From assembly GCA_910579725.1 (NCBI GenBank), contig CAJTUD010000009.1:1-63158 (forward strand): a stretch of 63,158 nt of DNA. Direction: 5' to 3'. Source of the stretch: an uncultured Oscillospiraceae bacterium. GTDB lineage: Bacteria > Bacillota > Clostridia > Oscillospirales > Oscillospiraceae. Within the stretch, counting starts at the first letter, position 1. Each line of letters opens with the position of its first letter. The notes beneath the pieces were generated by a model. It was not told where the DNA came from, ran no database searches, and was given only the letters and a program-made list of their open reading frames with translations. Both the position numbers and the translations under genes were made by a program. This document shows positions 16,019 through 24,555 of the stretch, piece after piece.

Positions 16019-16051
16019 GAAATAGCGCAGGGCGACCGCATCCTGCGCTAT
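16019..16051. terminator. Terminator-like hairpin downstream of the dipeptidase gene
   Basis: AATAGCGCAGG pairs with CCTGCGCTATT around a 10-nt loop. On the minus strand U-rich sequence follows. It lies between the dipeptidase stop and the spoIIP promoter. Its stem resembles the hairpin at 53029-53068. Confidence 0.5.
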
Positions 16052-16172
16052 TTATACCGCGCACCGCTAGACAGCGGAGACAGCGAAACACCACCTCAAA
16101 AACTCCACAACGGGAAGTGAAACGGTAGAAGAAATTCAAAACCTATCTGTTTACCGCCTCCGGCGGAAAAAA

Positions 16173-17117
16173 TCACCCCATCCACTTCTCAAAAAATCTC
16201 CAGGCGTTTCCAAAGCATATCCCCTCCGCAATTTCCCTGGAAATCCCATGCTCTGTCAGATATTCTCCAATTTTCAAGCTCTTTTCTACGGAATCCAACT
16301 CCGGATGAACCCCCGCACCATCATAATCACTGCCCAGAGCAATGCACTTTTCTGCCCCCAGCTCCAGAAAATGACACACATGACGGTAAAAATCATCCAG
16401 GCTCCCTCTTCCATCATCGGACAGGAACGGCCTTGCGTAGGTCAGCCCGATCAATCCTTCCCGCCGGACCATCTCCCGGATAAATGCGTCCGGCAGATTT
16501 CTTCTGTGTCCGCAGACCGCTCTGGCGTTGGAGTGAGAAGCGGCAAAGGGCTTTTTCACAAATCCCAGCAAATCTTCAAAGCCCCGGTCGTTCAAGTGAG
16601 ATACATCCACAATCACACCCAGCCGCTCCATCTCCGCCACTGCCTCCCGGCCAAATGCAGAAAAACCGTTTTCTGTGTCATGCCCGGAGGCCAGCTCATT
16701 GGACCCGTTCCAGGTGAGGGTCATCATCCGCACACCTGCATCATAGACGGCCTGTACCCGTTCTACCTGTCCTGCCAGAGCCGTTCCGCCCTCTATGGTC
16801 AGCAGCCCCGCAAATTTCCCGCTCTCTATCGCCTTTTCCATCTCTGCGAAAGAGCGGCAGTCCGCCAAGCGATTCTTATGCCATTCTGCCTGCTGGTGAA
16901 AGGAGGCCGCAGCCCGGTCAAAAAATTTCACCGCGTCCTCTCCTCGCTGCTCATCAGGAACAAATACAGCAAAGCATTGCACCCACTTCGTCCCGGCAGG
17001 CATTTTCCCCAATGAAAGATGAAAAGCGGGATTATCCAGCGTCTCGGTTTCCTTCTCATAGGGAGAATAAAGATTTCGGGTCAACGTATCACAGTGCAGA
17101 TCAAACAGAGCAGCCAT
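16173..17117 (-). CDS. Membrane dipeptidase (peptidase family M19)
   Basis: Zinc dipeptidase of the renal dipeptidase family, acting on dipeptides including some with a D-residue. 314 residues from ATG 17117 after GAAAGAAGG. Metal ligands: FDLHCDTL (His8, Asp10), LLTIEGG (bridging Glu), DVSHLND and ASHSNARAVCGHRRNLPD (His pair), and LGSDYDGAG near the C-terminus. No signal peptide is seen, so it is likely cytoplasmic. Its leader contains a strong terminator (see 17174), so expression may depend on read-through or a second promoter. Confidence 0.92.
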   Translation of the reverse strand: MAALFDLHCDTLTRNLYSPYEKETETLDNPAFHLSLGKMPAGTKWVQCFAVFVPDEQRGEDAVKFFDRAAASFHQQAEWHKNRLADCRSFAEMEKAIESGKFAGLLTIEGGTALAGQVERVQAVYDAGVRMMTLTWNGSNELASGHDTENGFSAFGREAVAEMERLGVIVDVSHLNDRGFEDLLGFVKKPFAASHSNARAVCGHRRNLPDAFIREMVRREGLIGLTYARPFLSDDGRGSLDDFYRHVCHFLELGAEKCIALGSDYDGAGVHPELDSVEKSLKIGEYLTEHGISREIAEGICFGNAWRFFEKWMG

Positions 17118-17130
17118 ACAAGCCTTCTTT

Positions 17131-17151
17131 CCGCCGCCGCACAGCGGCGGC
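17131..17151 (-). other. Hairpin next to the dipeptidase ribosome binding site
   Basis: GCCGCCGC and GCGGCGGC around a 3-nt loop, immediately 5' of the AGAAGG site on the minus strand. Could slow ribosome access or insulate the site. Confidence 0.4.
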
Positions 17152-17173
17152 AATATATTTCCCTTTCCAGGGT

Positions 17174-17215
17174 ATAAAAAGAGCCATACAGCGCTGTTCC
17201 ACTGTATGGCCTCTT
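17174..17215 (-). terminator. Intrinsic terminator in the dnaA-dipeptidase gap
   Basis: Minus strand: AAAGAGGCCATACAG pairs with CTGTATGGCTCTTT with a single extra G, followed by TTTTTATA. It lies 57 nt before the dipeptidase start. Confidence 0.8.
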
Positions 17216-17332
17216 TACAACTACTTTTCGCCACAGTAAAACCACCCTATCTACTTCTCATAGATAAAGGCAAAAAAATGGATATTTCCTTTGACGGCAT
17301 TTTTCACTGCGGAAGCCTCTCATTTCAAGAAT
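17174..17332 (-). ncRNA. Candidate ~160-nt noncoding RNA or attenuated leader
   Basis: A near-consensus promoter (17339-17367) and the terminator at 17174-17215 bound a unit with no convincing frame. Inside, CCGCAGTGAAAA and TTTTACTGTGG form a long helix with one bulge, enclosing AAAGG/CCTTT and an ATCTA/TAGAT hairpin. It could be an independent structured RNA or the attenuator leader of the dipeptidase gene. It has AGGGTGG but not the rest of a T-box. I do not recognise the class. Confidence 0.4.
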
Positions 17333-17338
17333 AAAGGG

Positions 17339-17367
17339 ATTATAGCACCGTTTCTCACCTGATGCAA
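17339..17367 (-). promoter_or_regulatory. Sigma-A promoter divergent from dnaA
   Basis: Minus strand: TTGCAT (17362-17367), 17 bp, perfect TATAAT (17339-17344). Confidence 0.7.
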
Positions 17368-17419
17368 GCACAACTTTTCTGGACCCTCAAAAATTTCTTT
17401 ATATTAGAATAAGTGTCTG

Positions 17420-17448
17420 TTGCAATCACCGGCTATTTTTGATATAAT
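17420..17448 (+). promoter_or_regulatory. Sigma-A promoter of dnaA
   Basis: TTGCAA (17420-17425), 17 bp, TATAAT (17443-17448), 75 nt before the dnaA start. No perfect DnaA box was seen on this side of dnaA. Confidence 0.75.
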
Positions 17449-17522
17449 AAACAAGATATACCATTGCCACAACGGCAAAGCAAGAGAGATGGAACCGAGA
17501 GAAAAAAGAAAGGGAGAGCTTT

Positions 17523-18833
17523 ATGCAATCTGTTTCCGACATCTGGTCCATGATCCTGGACCGGCTCCGGGAAGACCTGTCAGAGACGACGATCAAAACC
17601 TGGTTTGATGAAACCACCGTCATCGCACTGGAGGGGGACGAGCTGGTTCTCCACTGTCCCAACGCCTTCAAACGGACCAATATTCAAGACCGGTTTCTGC
17701 CAAACATTGAGGCAGGGCTGAAGGATATCTTTTCCTCCGACATGACCGTCCGTCTTCTGGATGACGATGGCCTCCGCCTCCGGCAGGAGCCGCAGGAAAA
17801 CAAACCCGCTTCCATCATGGACAGCGGGGAATTCACCTTTGAAACCTTTGTGGTAGGCCCTTCCAACCAGCTGGCCTGTTCCGCCGCCCGGGCTGTAGCG
17901 GACGCTCCCGGCCAGCACTACAATCCTCTGTTCATTTACGGCAGCTCCGGCCTGGGTAAAACACACCTGCTATACGCTATCGCCCATGTAATCCGGCAGA
18001 AAAGTCCCTCCGCCAGAATTCTGTATATCAAGGGCGACGAATTCATCAATGCCTTCATCGAAGCCGTCCGTACCGGCAAAGCCGGCGAATTCCGCGTCAA
18101 GTATCGGGAAGCAGATCTGATGCTGGTAGACGATATTCAATTTGTGGCCGGTAAAGTGGAGACCCAGAACGAATTTTTCCATACATTCAACACCCTGTAC
18201 GAAAGTAAGAAGCAGATCGTTCTGACCTCCGACCGTCCTCCACAAGAGATGGCGCTGCTGGACGACCGTCTCCGTACCCGTTTCGAGTGGGGCCTCATGG
18301 CAGACGTGCAGCAGCCCGTCCTGGAAACCCGAGTTGCCATTGTCAAAAACAAAGCCGCTAACCTCGGCCTGATTCTGGACGGCCAGATCGCCAGCTATAT
18401 CGCCAACAAAATCACATCCAACGTCCGGCAGCTGGAAGGTACCGTTCACAAAATCAAAGCCTTCCACGACTTAGGCATTGAAATCGATCAGACCACAGTA
18501 GACCGCGCTATTCAGGACATGATCCGCTCCAATGAGTTTACCGTCACCCCAGACAACATCATCAAGGAAGTCTGCCGCTATTTCCGGATCGAGGAAGATC
18601 AGATCCGCGGTCCCTCCCGAAGCCGGGATATTCTCAACTCCCGCCAGATTGCCATGTATCTCATCCGCCGCCTGACCAGCCTATCCCTGGAAGAAACCGG
18701 AAAACTCTTTGGCGGCCGTGATCACTCCACCACTCTGAACGGCGTTACCAAGGTAGAAAATCGCATGAAAACAGATAACGCCTATGCTGAAATGGTAAAA
18801 GCCATCATCACCAACATCAACGCTACCAAATAA
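17523..18833 (+). CDS. dnaA: Chromosomal replication initiator DnaA
   Basis: AAA+ protein that binds oriC, melts the origin and loads the helicase. 436 residues. Domain I: SVSDIWSMILDRLREDLSE. Domain III: Walker A GSSGLGKT (140-147), Walker B LMLVDDIQF (Asp203, Asp204), sensor and arginine-finger segments (LLDDRLRTRFEWGL). Domain IV: EVCRYFRIEEDQIRGPSR and the signature DHSTTLNGV (from 400). RBS AAAGGGAGAGC. It opens the plus-strand origin block; the DnaA-box array follows it. Confidence 0.98.
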   Translation: MQSVSDIWSMILDRLREDLSETTIKTWFDETTVIALEGDELVLHCPNAFKRTNIQDRFLPNIEAGLKDIFSSDMTVRLLDDDGLRLRQEPQENKPASIMDSGEFTFETFVVGPSNQLACSAARAVADAPGQHYNPLFIYGSSGLGKTHLLYAIAHVIRQKSPSARILYIKGDEFINAFIEAVRTGKAGEFRVKYREADLMLVDDIQFVAGKVETQNEFFHTFNTLYESKKQIVLTSDRPPQEMALLDDRLRTRFEWGLMADVQQPVLETRVAIVKNKAANLGLILDGQIASYIANKITSNVRQLEGTVHKIKAFHDLGIEIDQTTVDRAIQDMIRSNEFTVTPDNIIKEVCRYFRIEEDQIRGPSRSRDILNSRQIAMYLIRRLTSLSLEETGKLFGGRDHSTTLNGVTKVENRMKTDNAYAEMVKAIITNINATK

Positions 18834-19141
18834 CATCAGCCGCCCTCGCTACATTTCCACATTTTCCCCCAAGTTTTCCACAAAACAAACCTTTTCCTTT
18901 CCACACACCCTGTGGAAATCCTGCCCTACCCTTCACCCTGTGGAAATCATACTCTATTCCCCGCCATTTTCCACAACATATTTCCCATGAAATTTCCCAG
19001 TATTTCCAGACCTCTTCCAACATTATCCACAATTTTTTTCCCTACCGCTTCTTCTACCGAAAAATATCTATTATTCTTTTCTATATAAATCCTCATCAAA
19101 CCCGCAGACTCACAAGAAAACTCCGAAAGGACTCTGACAAC
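18834..19141. other. oriC: Replication origin oriC with a DnaA-box array
   Basis: The 308-bp dnaA-dnaN gap has one perfect box TTATCCACA (19023-19031) and many close variants: ATTTCCACA 18853, TTTTCCACA 18874, CTTTCCACA 18897, TTTTCCACA 18967 on the plus strand, and TGTGGAAAT at 18911 and 18939 on the minus strand. An AT-rich stretch (19032-19095), a likely unwinding element, lies right after the perfect box, as expected for Firmicutes. Confidence 0.9.
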
Positions 19142-20251
19142 ATGAAATTCTCCTGTGAAAAACTCCTCCTGCAATCTGCGATAGCCACCGCTTCCCGAAC
19201 AGTCGCCATAAAAAGTGCAATCCCCGCTTTGGAAGGCATCCTTCTGCAAGCCAACACTCAATTGACCATATCCGGCTACAACATGCAAACTGGTATCCGC
19301 ACCACCCTGGACGCTGAAATCACCGAAGAGGGCGCACTGGTACTACCCGCACGTCTTTTCGGAGAAATCATCCGCCGCCTTCCTGACGACATTGTTACCT
19401 TCACCTCCGACACCGGTCTAAACGTCCACCTGACCTGCGGGGATGCCAACTATAATATCATCGCCATGTCCGCCGACGACTACCCCGAACTGCCGGAAGT
19501 GGAGGACCAATACTCCATCCATATCCGTCAGCAGCTTCTCCGCTCCATGATCGGCGAAACCGCTTTTGCTGTTTCCACTGACGAAGCCCGCCCCATCCAC
19601 ACCGGCTCCCTCTTTGAAATCAGCGAAGAAGGATTAACAGTAGTCAGCGTAGACGGTTTCCGCCTTGCTCTCCGCCGGGAACCCCTGGAAGGCGTCAAAG
19701 GCGGCTCCTTCCGCTTTGTCGCCCCCGGTTCAGCCTTGAACGAGGTGGAAAAAATCTGCGAGGACTCCGACGAGGAAGCCGTTATCACTCTCGGAAGCCG
19801 CCACCTTCTTTTTGAAGTAGGCTCCAAGCAACTGATCTGCCGCCGTCTGGAAGGAGAATTCCTGGACTACAAGGCCGCTATTCCAAGAGTCAACCCTATT
19901 GCCGTCACTGCCAGCACAAAAGCCCTCATTACCTCCATTGACCGCGTCTCGGTAGTCATTTCTGAAAAACAGAAAAGCCCCGTCCAATGTATCTTTGACA
20001 ACGGCAGGATTACCATGAGCGCCAAAACCGTCAACGGAGAAGCCAGAGACATGTGTCCCATCGACGGAGACGGCAACGGCCTGACCATCGGCTTCAATAA
20101 CCGTTACTTGATGGAGGCTCTGAAATACGCCCCGGCGGATGCAGTCCGGCTGGAGCTGAACACCGGTATTTCTCCCTGCATCATTCTCCCTACGGAAGGG
20201 GAAGAGCGTTTCCTTTATATGGTCCTTCCCGTCCGGCTGAAAAATAATTGA
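19142..20251 (+). CDS. dnaN: DNA polymerase III beta subunit (sliding clamp)
   Basis: Ring-shaped processivity factor. 369 residues, three topologically alike clamp domains. MKFSCEKLLLQSAIATASR at the start, YNMQTGIRTTLDAEI, the domain joins around VEDQYSIHIRQQLLRSMI and AVTASTKALITSIDRVSVV, and the C-terminal FLYMVLPVRL pocket strand that holds clamp-binding peptides. RBS GAAAGGA. Standard position after oriC. Confidence 0.98.
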   Translation: MKFSCEKLLLQSAIATASRTVAIKSAIPALEGILLQANTQLTISGYNMQTGIRTTLDAEITEEGALVLPARLFGEIIRRLPDDIVTFTSDTGLNVHLTCGDANYNIIAMSADDYPELPEVEDQYSIHIRQQLLRSMIGETAFAVSTDEARPIHTGSLFEISEEGLTVVSVDGFRLALRREPLEGVKGGSFRFVAPGSALNEVEKICEDSDEEAVITLGSRHLLFEVGSKQLICRRLEGEFLDYKAAIPRVNPIAVTASTKALITSIDRVSVVISEKQKSPVQCIFDNGRITMSAKTVNGEARDMCPIDGDGNGLTIGFNNRYLMEALKYAPADAVRLELNTGISPCIILPTEGEERFLYMVLPVRLKNN

Positions 20252-20267
20252 TTGGGTATACTTTAAT

Positions 20268-20483
20268 ATGGAAACAATTACCATAACAACCGATTTTATT
20301 CGTCTTCAGGACCTGATGAAACTGGCGAATATGGTTTCCTCCGGCGGGGAAGCCAAGCAGCTGATTCAGGACGGACAGGTGCTGGTCAACGGGCAGCCCT
20401 GCCTTCAGCGAGGAAAAAAGCTCCGTCCCGGCGATGCCGTCACCTTCCGGAACCGGACCTGTACTACCGCATATGCGTCTTGA
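20268..20483 (+). CDS. yaaA: S4-domain protein YaaA/RlbA
   Basis: 71 residues, nearly all S4 domain: FIRLQDLMKLANMVSSGGEA then DGQVLVNGQPCLQRGKKLRPGD. Small S4 proteins between dnaN and recF are conserved in Firmicutes and act in ribosome biogenesis or RNA binding. It starts 16 nt after dnaN and overlaps recF by 11 nt. No strong Shine-Dalgarno was seen, which suggests coupling to dnaN. Confidence 0.92.
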   Translation: METITITTDFIRLQDLMKLANMVSSGGEAKQLIQDGQVLVNGQPCLQRGKKLRPGDAVTFRNRTCTTAYAS

Positions 20484-21582
20484 CCGCATTGCTCTGGAGA
20501 ACTTCCGTAACTACGCCTCCCAGGAAATTGTTTTCGATCCAACCTGCAACGTTATCTGCGGCGAAAACGCCCAGGGAAAGACGAATCTTCTGGAGGCCAT
20601 GGTCTTTCTCTCCGTAGGGAAATCCCTCCGCACCCGCTTTGACCGTGAGCTGATCCGCTTTGATCAGGAGGGATTTCATCTGGAAGGAACTGTGTACACT
20701 CGAAACCGGGAGTATGTTAGCCGGATAGACGCCGGCTTTGGAAAAAAGAAGCGGATTACCATCAATCAGGTCCCGGCCAAAGCGGCCACGGATCTGAGCG
20801 CGGTCCTGAATACCGTCTTTTTCTGCCCGGAGGACCTCCAGCTTATCAAAGAGGGAGCGGCTGCCCGCCGCCGGTTCATTGATGCCTCCCTCTGCCAGCT
20901 TCGTCCCCGTTATGCAGCGGCGCTGGCGGAGTATCAGCGTCTTCACGAACACAAAACCCGTATCCTCCGGGACTGCGCGGACCGTCCCGACCTGATTGCC
21001 ACGTTGCCGGATTTCAATCTCCGTATGGCGGAAACAGGCGCTGTTTTGATTCACTATCGCGCCCGTTTTGTCAAGCTTCTTTCCGTCTGCGCCGCCACAG
21101 CTCACAGCGAATGCTCCGGCGGCCGGGAGCATCTGGAGATCCAATATAAAACCGTCAGGACGGTCTCCGATCCATTCGGAGACCACAAGCTTCTGGTTGT
21201 CCAGCTTCTGGAACACCAGCGAGAGCACCATTATGCGGAGATATCCGGCCGTCAGTGTCTCTCCGGTCCTCACAAGGACGATATGGAAGTTCTTTTGGAC
21301 GGTCTGAGTGCCCGTTCCTACGCCTCCCAGGGCCAGACTCGTACGGCAGCTCTGGCTTTGAAGCTGGCAGCCCGGGAGATCCATAAGGAAATTACCGGCG
21401 AGTATCCGATTCTGCTGCTGGACGATGTGCTCAGCGAGCTGGATCCTAAGCGGCAGGAATACGTTCTTAACCGCATTGGCAGCGGGCAGGTGTTTATTAC
21501 CTGCTGTGAGGAAGACCGGCTGCATTCTCTCCTGAAGGGAAACGTCTACCGGGTAAAAAACGGAACCACTGTCCTGCAATAA
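20473..21582 (+). CDS. recF: DNA replication and repair protein RecF
   Basis: SMC-like ATPase that helps RecOR load RecA at gaps. 369 residues from ATG 20473 (MRLDRIALENFRNY), inside the end of yaaA. Walker A GENAQGKTNLLEA, a middle helical region, the ABC signature SQGQTRTAALALKLA and Walker B ILLLDDVLSELD. An in-frame upstream ATG at 20434 would add 13 non-conserved residues. Translation is probably coupled to yaaA. Confidence 0.97.
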   Translation: MRLDRIALENFRNYASQEIVFDPTCNVICGENAQGKTNLLEAMVFLSVGKSLRTRFDRELIRFDQEGFHLEGTVYTRNREYVSRIDAGFGKKKRITINQVPAKAATDLSAVLNTVFFCPEDLQLIKEGAAARRRFIDASLCQLRPRYAAALAEYQRLHEHKTRILRDCADRPDLIATLPDFNLRMAETGAVLIHYRARFVKLLSVCAATAHSECSGGREHLEIQYKTVRTVSDPFGDHKLLVVQLLEHQREHHYAEISGRQCLSGPHKDDMEVLLDGLSARSYASQGQTRTAALALKLAAREIHKEITGEYPILLLDDVLSELDPKRQEYVLNRIGSGQVFITCCEEDRLHSLLKGNVYRVKNGTTVLQ

Positions 21583-21634
21583 ATGCCTGCCCTGCCATCT
21601 CAGTCCTCCCGGTGGGGAAGAAAAGAGAGTGTCC

Positions 21635-21898
21635 ATGTATTTACACCTTGGCAGCAATGTCTCTGTACCTGTGGAAGACATCATTGCCGTCTTTGATATG
21701 GATAACGCCACCACGGCGAAAAGTACAAGAGAATATCTGAAAGCTGCGGAAGACGAGGGCATGGTTGCCGCCGTCGGCGGCGATTTGCCCAAATCACTGG
21801 TTGTCTGCTGTCCACGGGGCAGCTGGCAGCGGGTTTATATATCCCCTCTGGCTCCGGCTACCCTTCTCGGCCGGCTGGAATCCAACCGTATCCATTGA
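21635..21898 (+). CDS. remB: DUF370 RemA/RemB-family regulator (YaaB)
   Basis: 87 residues from ATG 21635; the frame extends to a GTG at 21629. MYLHLGSNVSVPVEDIIAVF and the C-terminal KSLVVCC/VYISPLAPATLLGR are typical of YaaB/RemB, a small protein between recF and gyrB in Firmicutes. Family members are DNA-binding regulators of matrix genes in B. subtilis, forming ring oligomers. Local role unknown. Confidence 0.88.
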   Translation: MYLHLGSNVSVPVEDIIAVFDMDNATTAKSTREYLKAAEDEGMVAAVGGDLPKSLVVCCPRGSWQRVYISPLAPATLLGRLESNRIH

Positions 21899-21915
21899 CA
21901 GGAGGTCAAAAAACT

Positions 21916-23883
21916 ATGTCTGATTTGATTGAAATGAGCGAACTGACGGAAACGGAAGAAACCGTCACCCAGGTGGATCACGCTTACGGCGGCAGTGAGA
22001 TCCAGGTTCTGGAGGGACTGGAAGCGGTCCGCAAGCGTCCCGGCATGTATATCGGTTCCACCAGCGAGTCCGGGCTGCATCATCTGGTCTATGAAATTGT
22101 AGACAATTCCATCGACGAGGCCCTGGCAGGCTTTTGCGATGAGATTACCGTTACCATCAACGAAGGCGACACCATCACCGTCACTGACAACGGCCGCGGC
22201 ATCCCCGTAGATATCCAGCCTCAGACTGGACTGCCCGCTCTGGAAGTAGTCTTCACCGTCCTTCACGCCGGCGGAAAATTCGGCGGCGGCGGCTACAAGG
22301 TATCCGGCGGTCTTCACGGCGTGGGCGCCAGTGTGGTCAACGCCCTGAGCGAGTGGCTGGAGGTTCAGGTCCACAAGGATGGCCAGATTTATGAGATGAA
22401 ATTCTCCCGCGGGGACATTACACAGCCCATGAAGATCGTGGGGACCACCGATAAAACCGGTACCGTCGTTACCTTCAAACCTGATCCCGAGATGTTTGAC
22501 GTCACCGTTTACAGCTATGAAACCATTCATACCCGCATGCAGCAGCAGGCTTTTCTCAACGCCGGCCTGAAAATCAGCACCTTTGACAAGCGAGAGGGCA
22601 GGGAGGATGCCGACGCCATGTGCTACGAGGGCGGTATCCGGGAATATGTTGCTTGGCTCAACCATAACAAGACCCCTATCCATGACGGCGTAGTCTATAT
22701 GCGAGGCATGAAGGATGACTCCTCCGTAGAGGTGGCTCTCCAGTATAATGACAACTACAACGAGACCATCGTCTCCTTTGCCAACGATGTGCGCACCCCC
22801 GAAGGCGGTATGCACGAGGAGGGGTTCCGCCGCGCTCTTACCACCGTTTTGAATAACTACGGCAAGAAGAACAACATCATCAAGGGAGACGACAAGGTCT
22901 CCGGCGAGGACTGCCGGGAAGGTCTTACCTGTGTCATCTCTGTCAAGCTTACCGAAGCCCAGTTTGAGGGACAGACCAAGGCCAAGCTTGGCAACGCCTC
23001 CATTCGCACCCTGACGGCGGCAATTGTCACCGAAAAGCTGACGGAGTATCTGGAGGAGAACCCCAAGGTGGCCCGTCTGATTCTGGACAAGGCCATGATG
23101 GCCAACCGCGCCCGGGAAGCGGCCAAAAAGGCCCGGGAATCCATCCGCCGCAAAACCGCCCTTGGCGGTGCGGCCATGCCTGACAAGCTCCGGGACTGCA
23201 ATGAAAACAATCCGGAACTGACGGAGATCTATATCGTCGAGGGCGACAGCGCCGGCGGTTCTGCCACTCAGGGACGGGACAGCCGTTTTCAGGCCATTCT
23301 CCCTCTGTGGGGCAAGATGCTGAACGTGGAAAAGGCAAGGGTGGACAAGGTTTATGGCAATGAGAAGCTCCAGCCCGTTATCACCGCTCTTGGCGCGGGC
23401 ATCGGTGAAGATTTCGATGTGAACAAGCTCCGCTACCATAAGGTCGTGATAATGGCCGATGCCGATGTGGACGGCAGCCATATCCGCACTTTGCTGCTGA
23501 CCTTCTTTTTCCGCTTCATGCGTCCCCTTATTGAGGAGGGATACGTCTACTCCGCCGTACCTCCACTTTTCAAGCTGACCAGGGGCAAGACCACCCGTCT
23601 GGCCTTTTCTGAGGAGGAGCGGGACATGATCTCTTCCGAGATGCGTGGCGATAATCCCAACGCCAAAATTGACATCAGCCGCTTCAAGGGCCTGGGCGAG
23701 ATGAATCCCCATGAGCTATGGGAAACGACCATGGACCCGGAACGCCGCACCCTCCGCCGCATCGAGCTGGACGATGCTGTCCAGGCTGACGCCATCTTCA
23801 CCCTCCTTATGGGTGAGAAGGTGGAACCACGGAAGGAATTCATTGAAAAAGAAGCCAAGACAGCGGTCAATCTGGACTATTGA
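21916..23883 (+). CDS. gyrB: DNA gyrase subunit B
   Basis: ATPase subunit of gyrase, 655 residues from ATG 21916, which follows AGGAGGTC. GHKL ATPase: EIVDNSIDEALAG, VTDNGRGIPV and GGLHGVGASVVNAL. TOPRIM: EGDSAGGSA (from 442), MADADVDGSHIRTLL. C-terminus: RFKGLGEMNPHELWETTMDP. All expected motifs are intact. The lipoprotein gene starts 1 nt past its stop. Confidence 0.98.
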   Translation: MSDLIEMSELTETEETVTQVDHAYGGSEIQVLEGLEAVRKRPGMYIGSTSESGLHHLVYEIVDNSIDEALAGFCDEITVTINEGDTITVTDNGRGIPVDIQPQTGLPALEVVFTVLHAGGKFGGGGYKVSGGLHGVGASVVNALSEWLEVQVHKDGQIYEMKFSRGDITQPMKIVGTTDKTGTVVTFKPDPEMFDVTVYSYETIHTRMQQQAFLNAGLKISTFDKREGREDADAMCYEGGIREYVAWLNHNKTPIHDGVVYMRGMKDDSSVEVALQYNDNYNETIVSFANDVRTPEGGMHEEGFRRALTTVLNNYGKKNNIIKGDDKVSGEDCREGLTCVISVKLTEAQFEGQTKAKLGNASIRTLTAAIVTEKLTEYLEENPKVARLILDKAMMANRAREAAKKARESIRRKTALGGAAMPDKLRDCNENNPELTEIYIVEGDSAGGSATQGRDSRFQAILPLWGKMLNVEKARVDKVYGNEKLQPVITALGAGIGEDFDVNKLRYHKVVIMADADVDGSHIRTLLLTFFFRFMRPLIEEGYVYSAVPPLFKLTRGKTTRLAFSEEERDMISSEMRGDNPNAKIDISRFKGLGEMNPHELWETTMDPERRTLRRIELDDAVQADAIFTLLMGEKVEPRKEFIEKEAKTAVNLDY

Positions 23884-23884
23884 C

Positions 23885-24502
23885 ATGAAAAAGGTCATAT
23901 GTGCCCTGTCTCTTTTTCTCCTTCTCTCTGCCTGCGGCAGGGAGGAGGAAGACAGTCAATTAGCCGCTCTTCAGGCGGAGAATGCTATTTATCAGGAAAA
24001 GATCACCGTTCTTGAAGCTGAAAACGCCTCCCTGTGTGACCAACTGAAGGAGCTACAGAACGCCAGCGAAGAGACTGACCCAATCACTCGTTTTTATGGA
24101 ATGGTAGAATACGATGGAAGTACCGTATCCATGAATACGGTGGCCGACAGTCAGGCGGATGCCTGGGAAGCGGAAACCCGTCATCTGGCGGAGGAGTTGA
24201 AAGCTCAGCTGCCGCTTCAGGAGGACAGAGAACTGGTGGATGCGTATCTTTACGCCGTAGAAGAGCAGGTTGCGCGCATGGATGTCATGGCAGTCTACCC
24301 GGTTTCAGACGTCAGCATCCCTTACCCGGAGCGTCTGAACTCTTCCGGCACTTTGCGCGGCGTACTCTGGGCAGGGAGCCGGATCAAACTCTGGAAGGAT
24401 ACATTTGACCAGCTTCGTTCCGTTCTACCGGATTACCCGAACTATACCTATCTTTTTGACGCTGGCAAGGCGCAAACGGAGTTAGCCGAAGCGCTGCAAT
24501 GA
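23885..24502 (+). CDS. Putative lipoprotein between gyrB and gyrA
   Basis: 205 residues. Lipoprotein signal (ICALSLFLLLSAC, Cys17), then a coiled coil (about 25-57: QLAALQAENAIYQEKITVLE) and a helical domain of unknown family. Its ATG lies 1 nt after the gyrB stop with no clear ribosome binding site of its own, so it is probably translated by coupling to gyrB. I do not recognise the C-terminal part. A surface protein wedged inside the gyrase operon is unusual. Confidence 0.75.
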   Translation: MKKVICALSLFLLLSACGREEEDSQLAALQAENAIYQEKITVLEAENASLCDQLKELQNASEETDPITRFYGMVEYDGSTVSMNTVADSQADAWEAETRHLAEELKAQLPLQEDRELVDAYLYAVEEQVARMDVMAVYPVSDVSIPYPERLNSSGTLRGVLWAGSRIKLWKDTFDQLRSVLPDYPNYTYLFDAGKAQTELAEALQ

Positions 24503-24555
24503 GCAGCTGAAAATTTTATCCGGCAGCTTTTCCCTTTCAAGGAGGAATTCATAGA

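Noticed and set aside
15965..16120. 51-codon plus-strand ORF with AAGGAGG upstream
   Set aside because: The GGAGG is part of the minus-strand spoIIP promoter region, and the frame runs through a terminator-like hairpin; no homologue recognised.
17174..17332. T-box leader for the dipeptidase gene
   Set aside because: AGGGTGG is present but the rest of the T-box is not, and the terminator stem does not pair with it.
21835..23712. 625-codon minus-strand ORF opposite gyrB
   Set aside because: Antisense shadow of a well-conserved gene in GC-rich DNA; no start signals.
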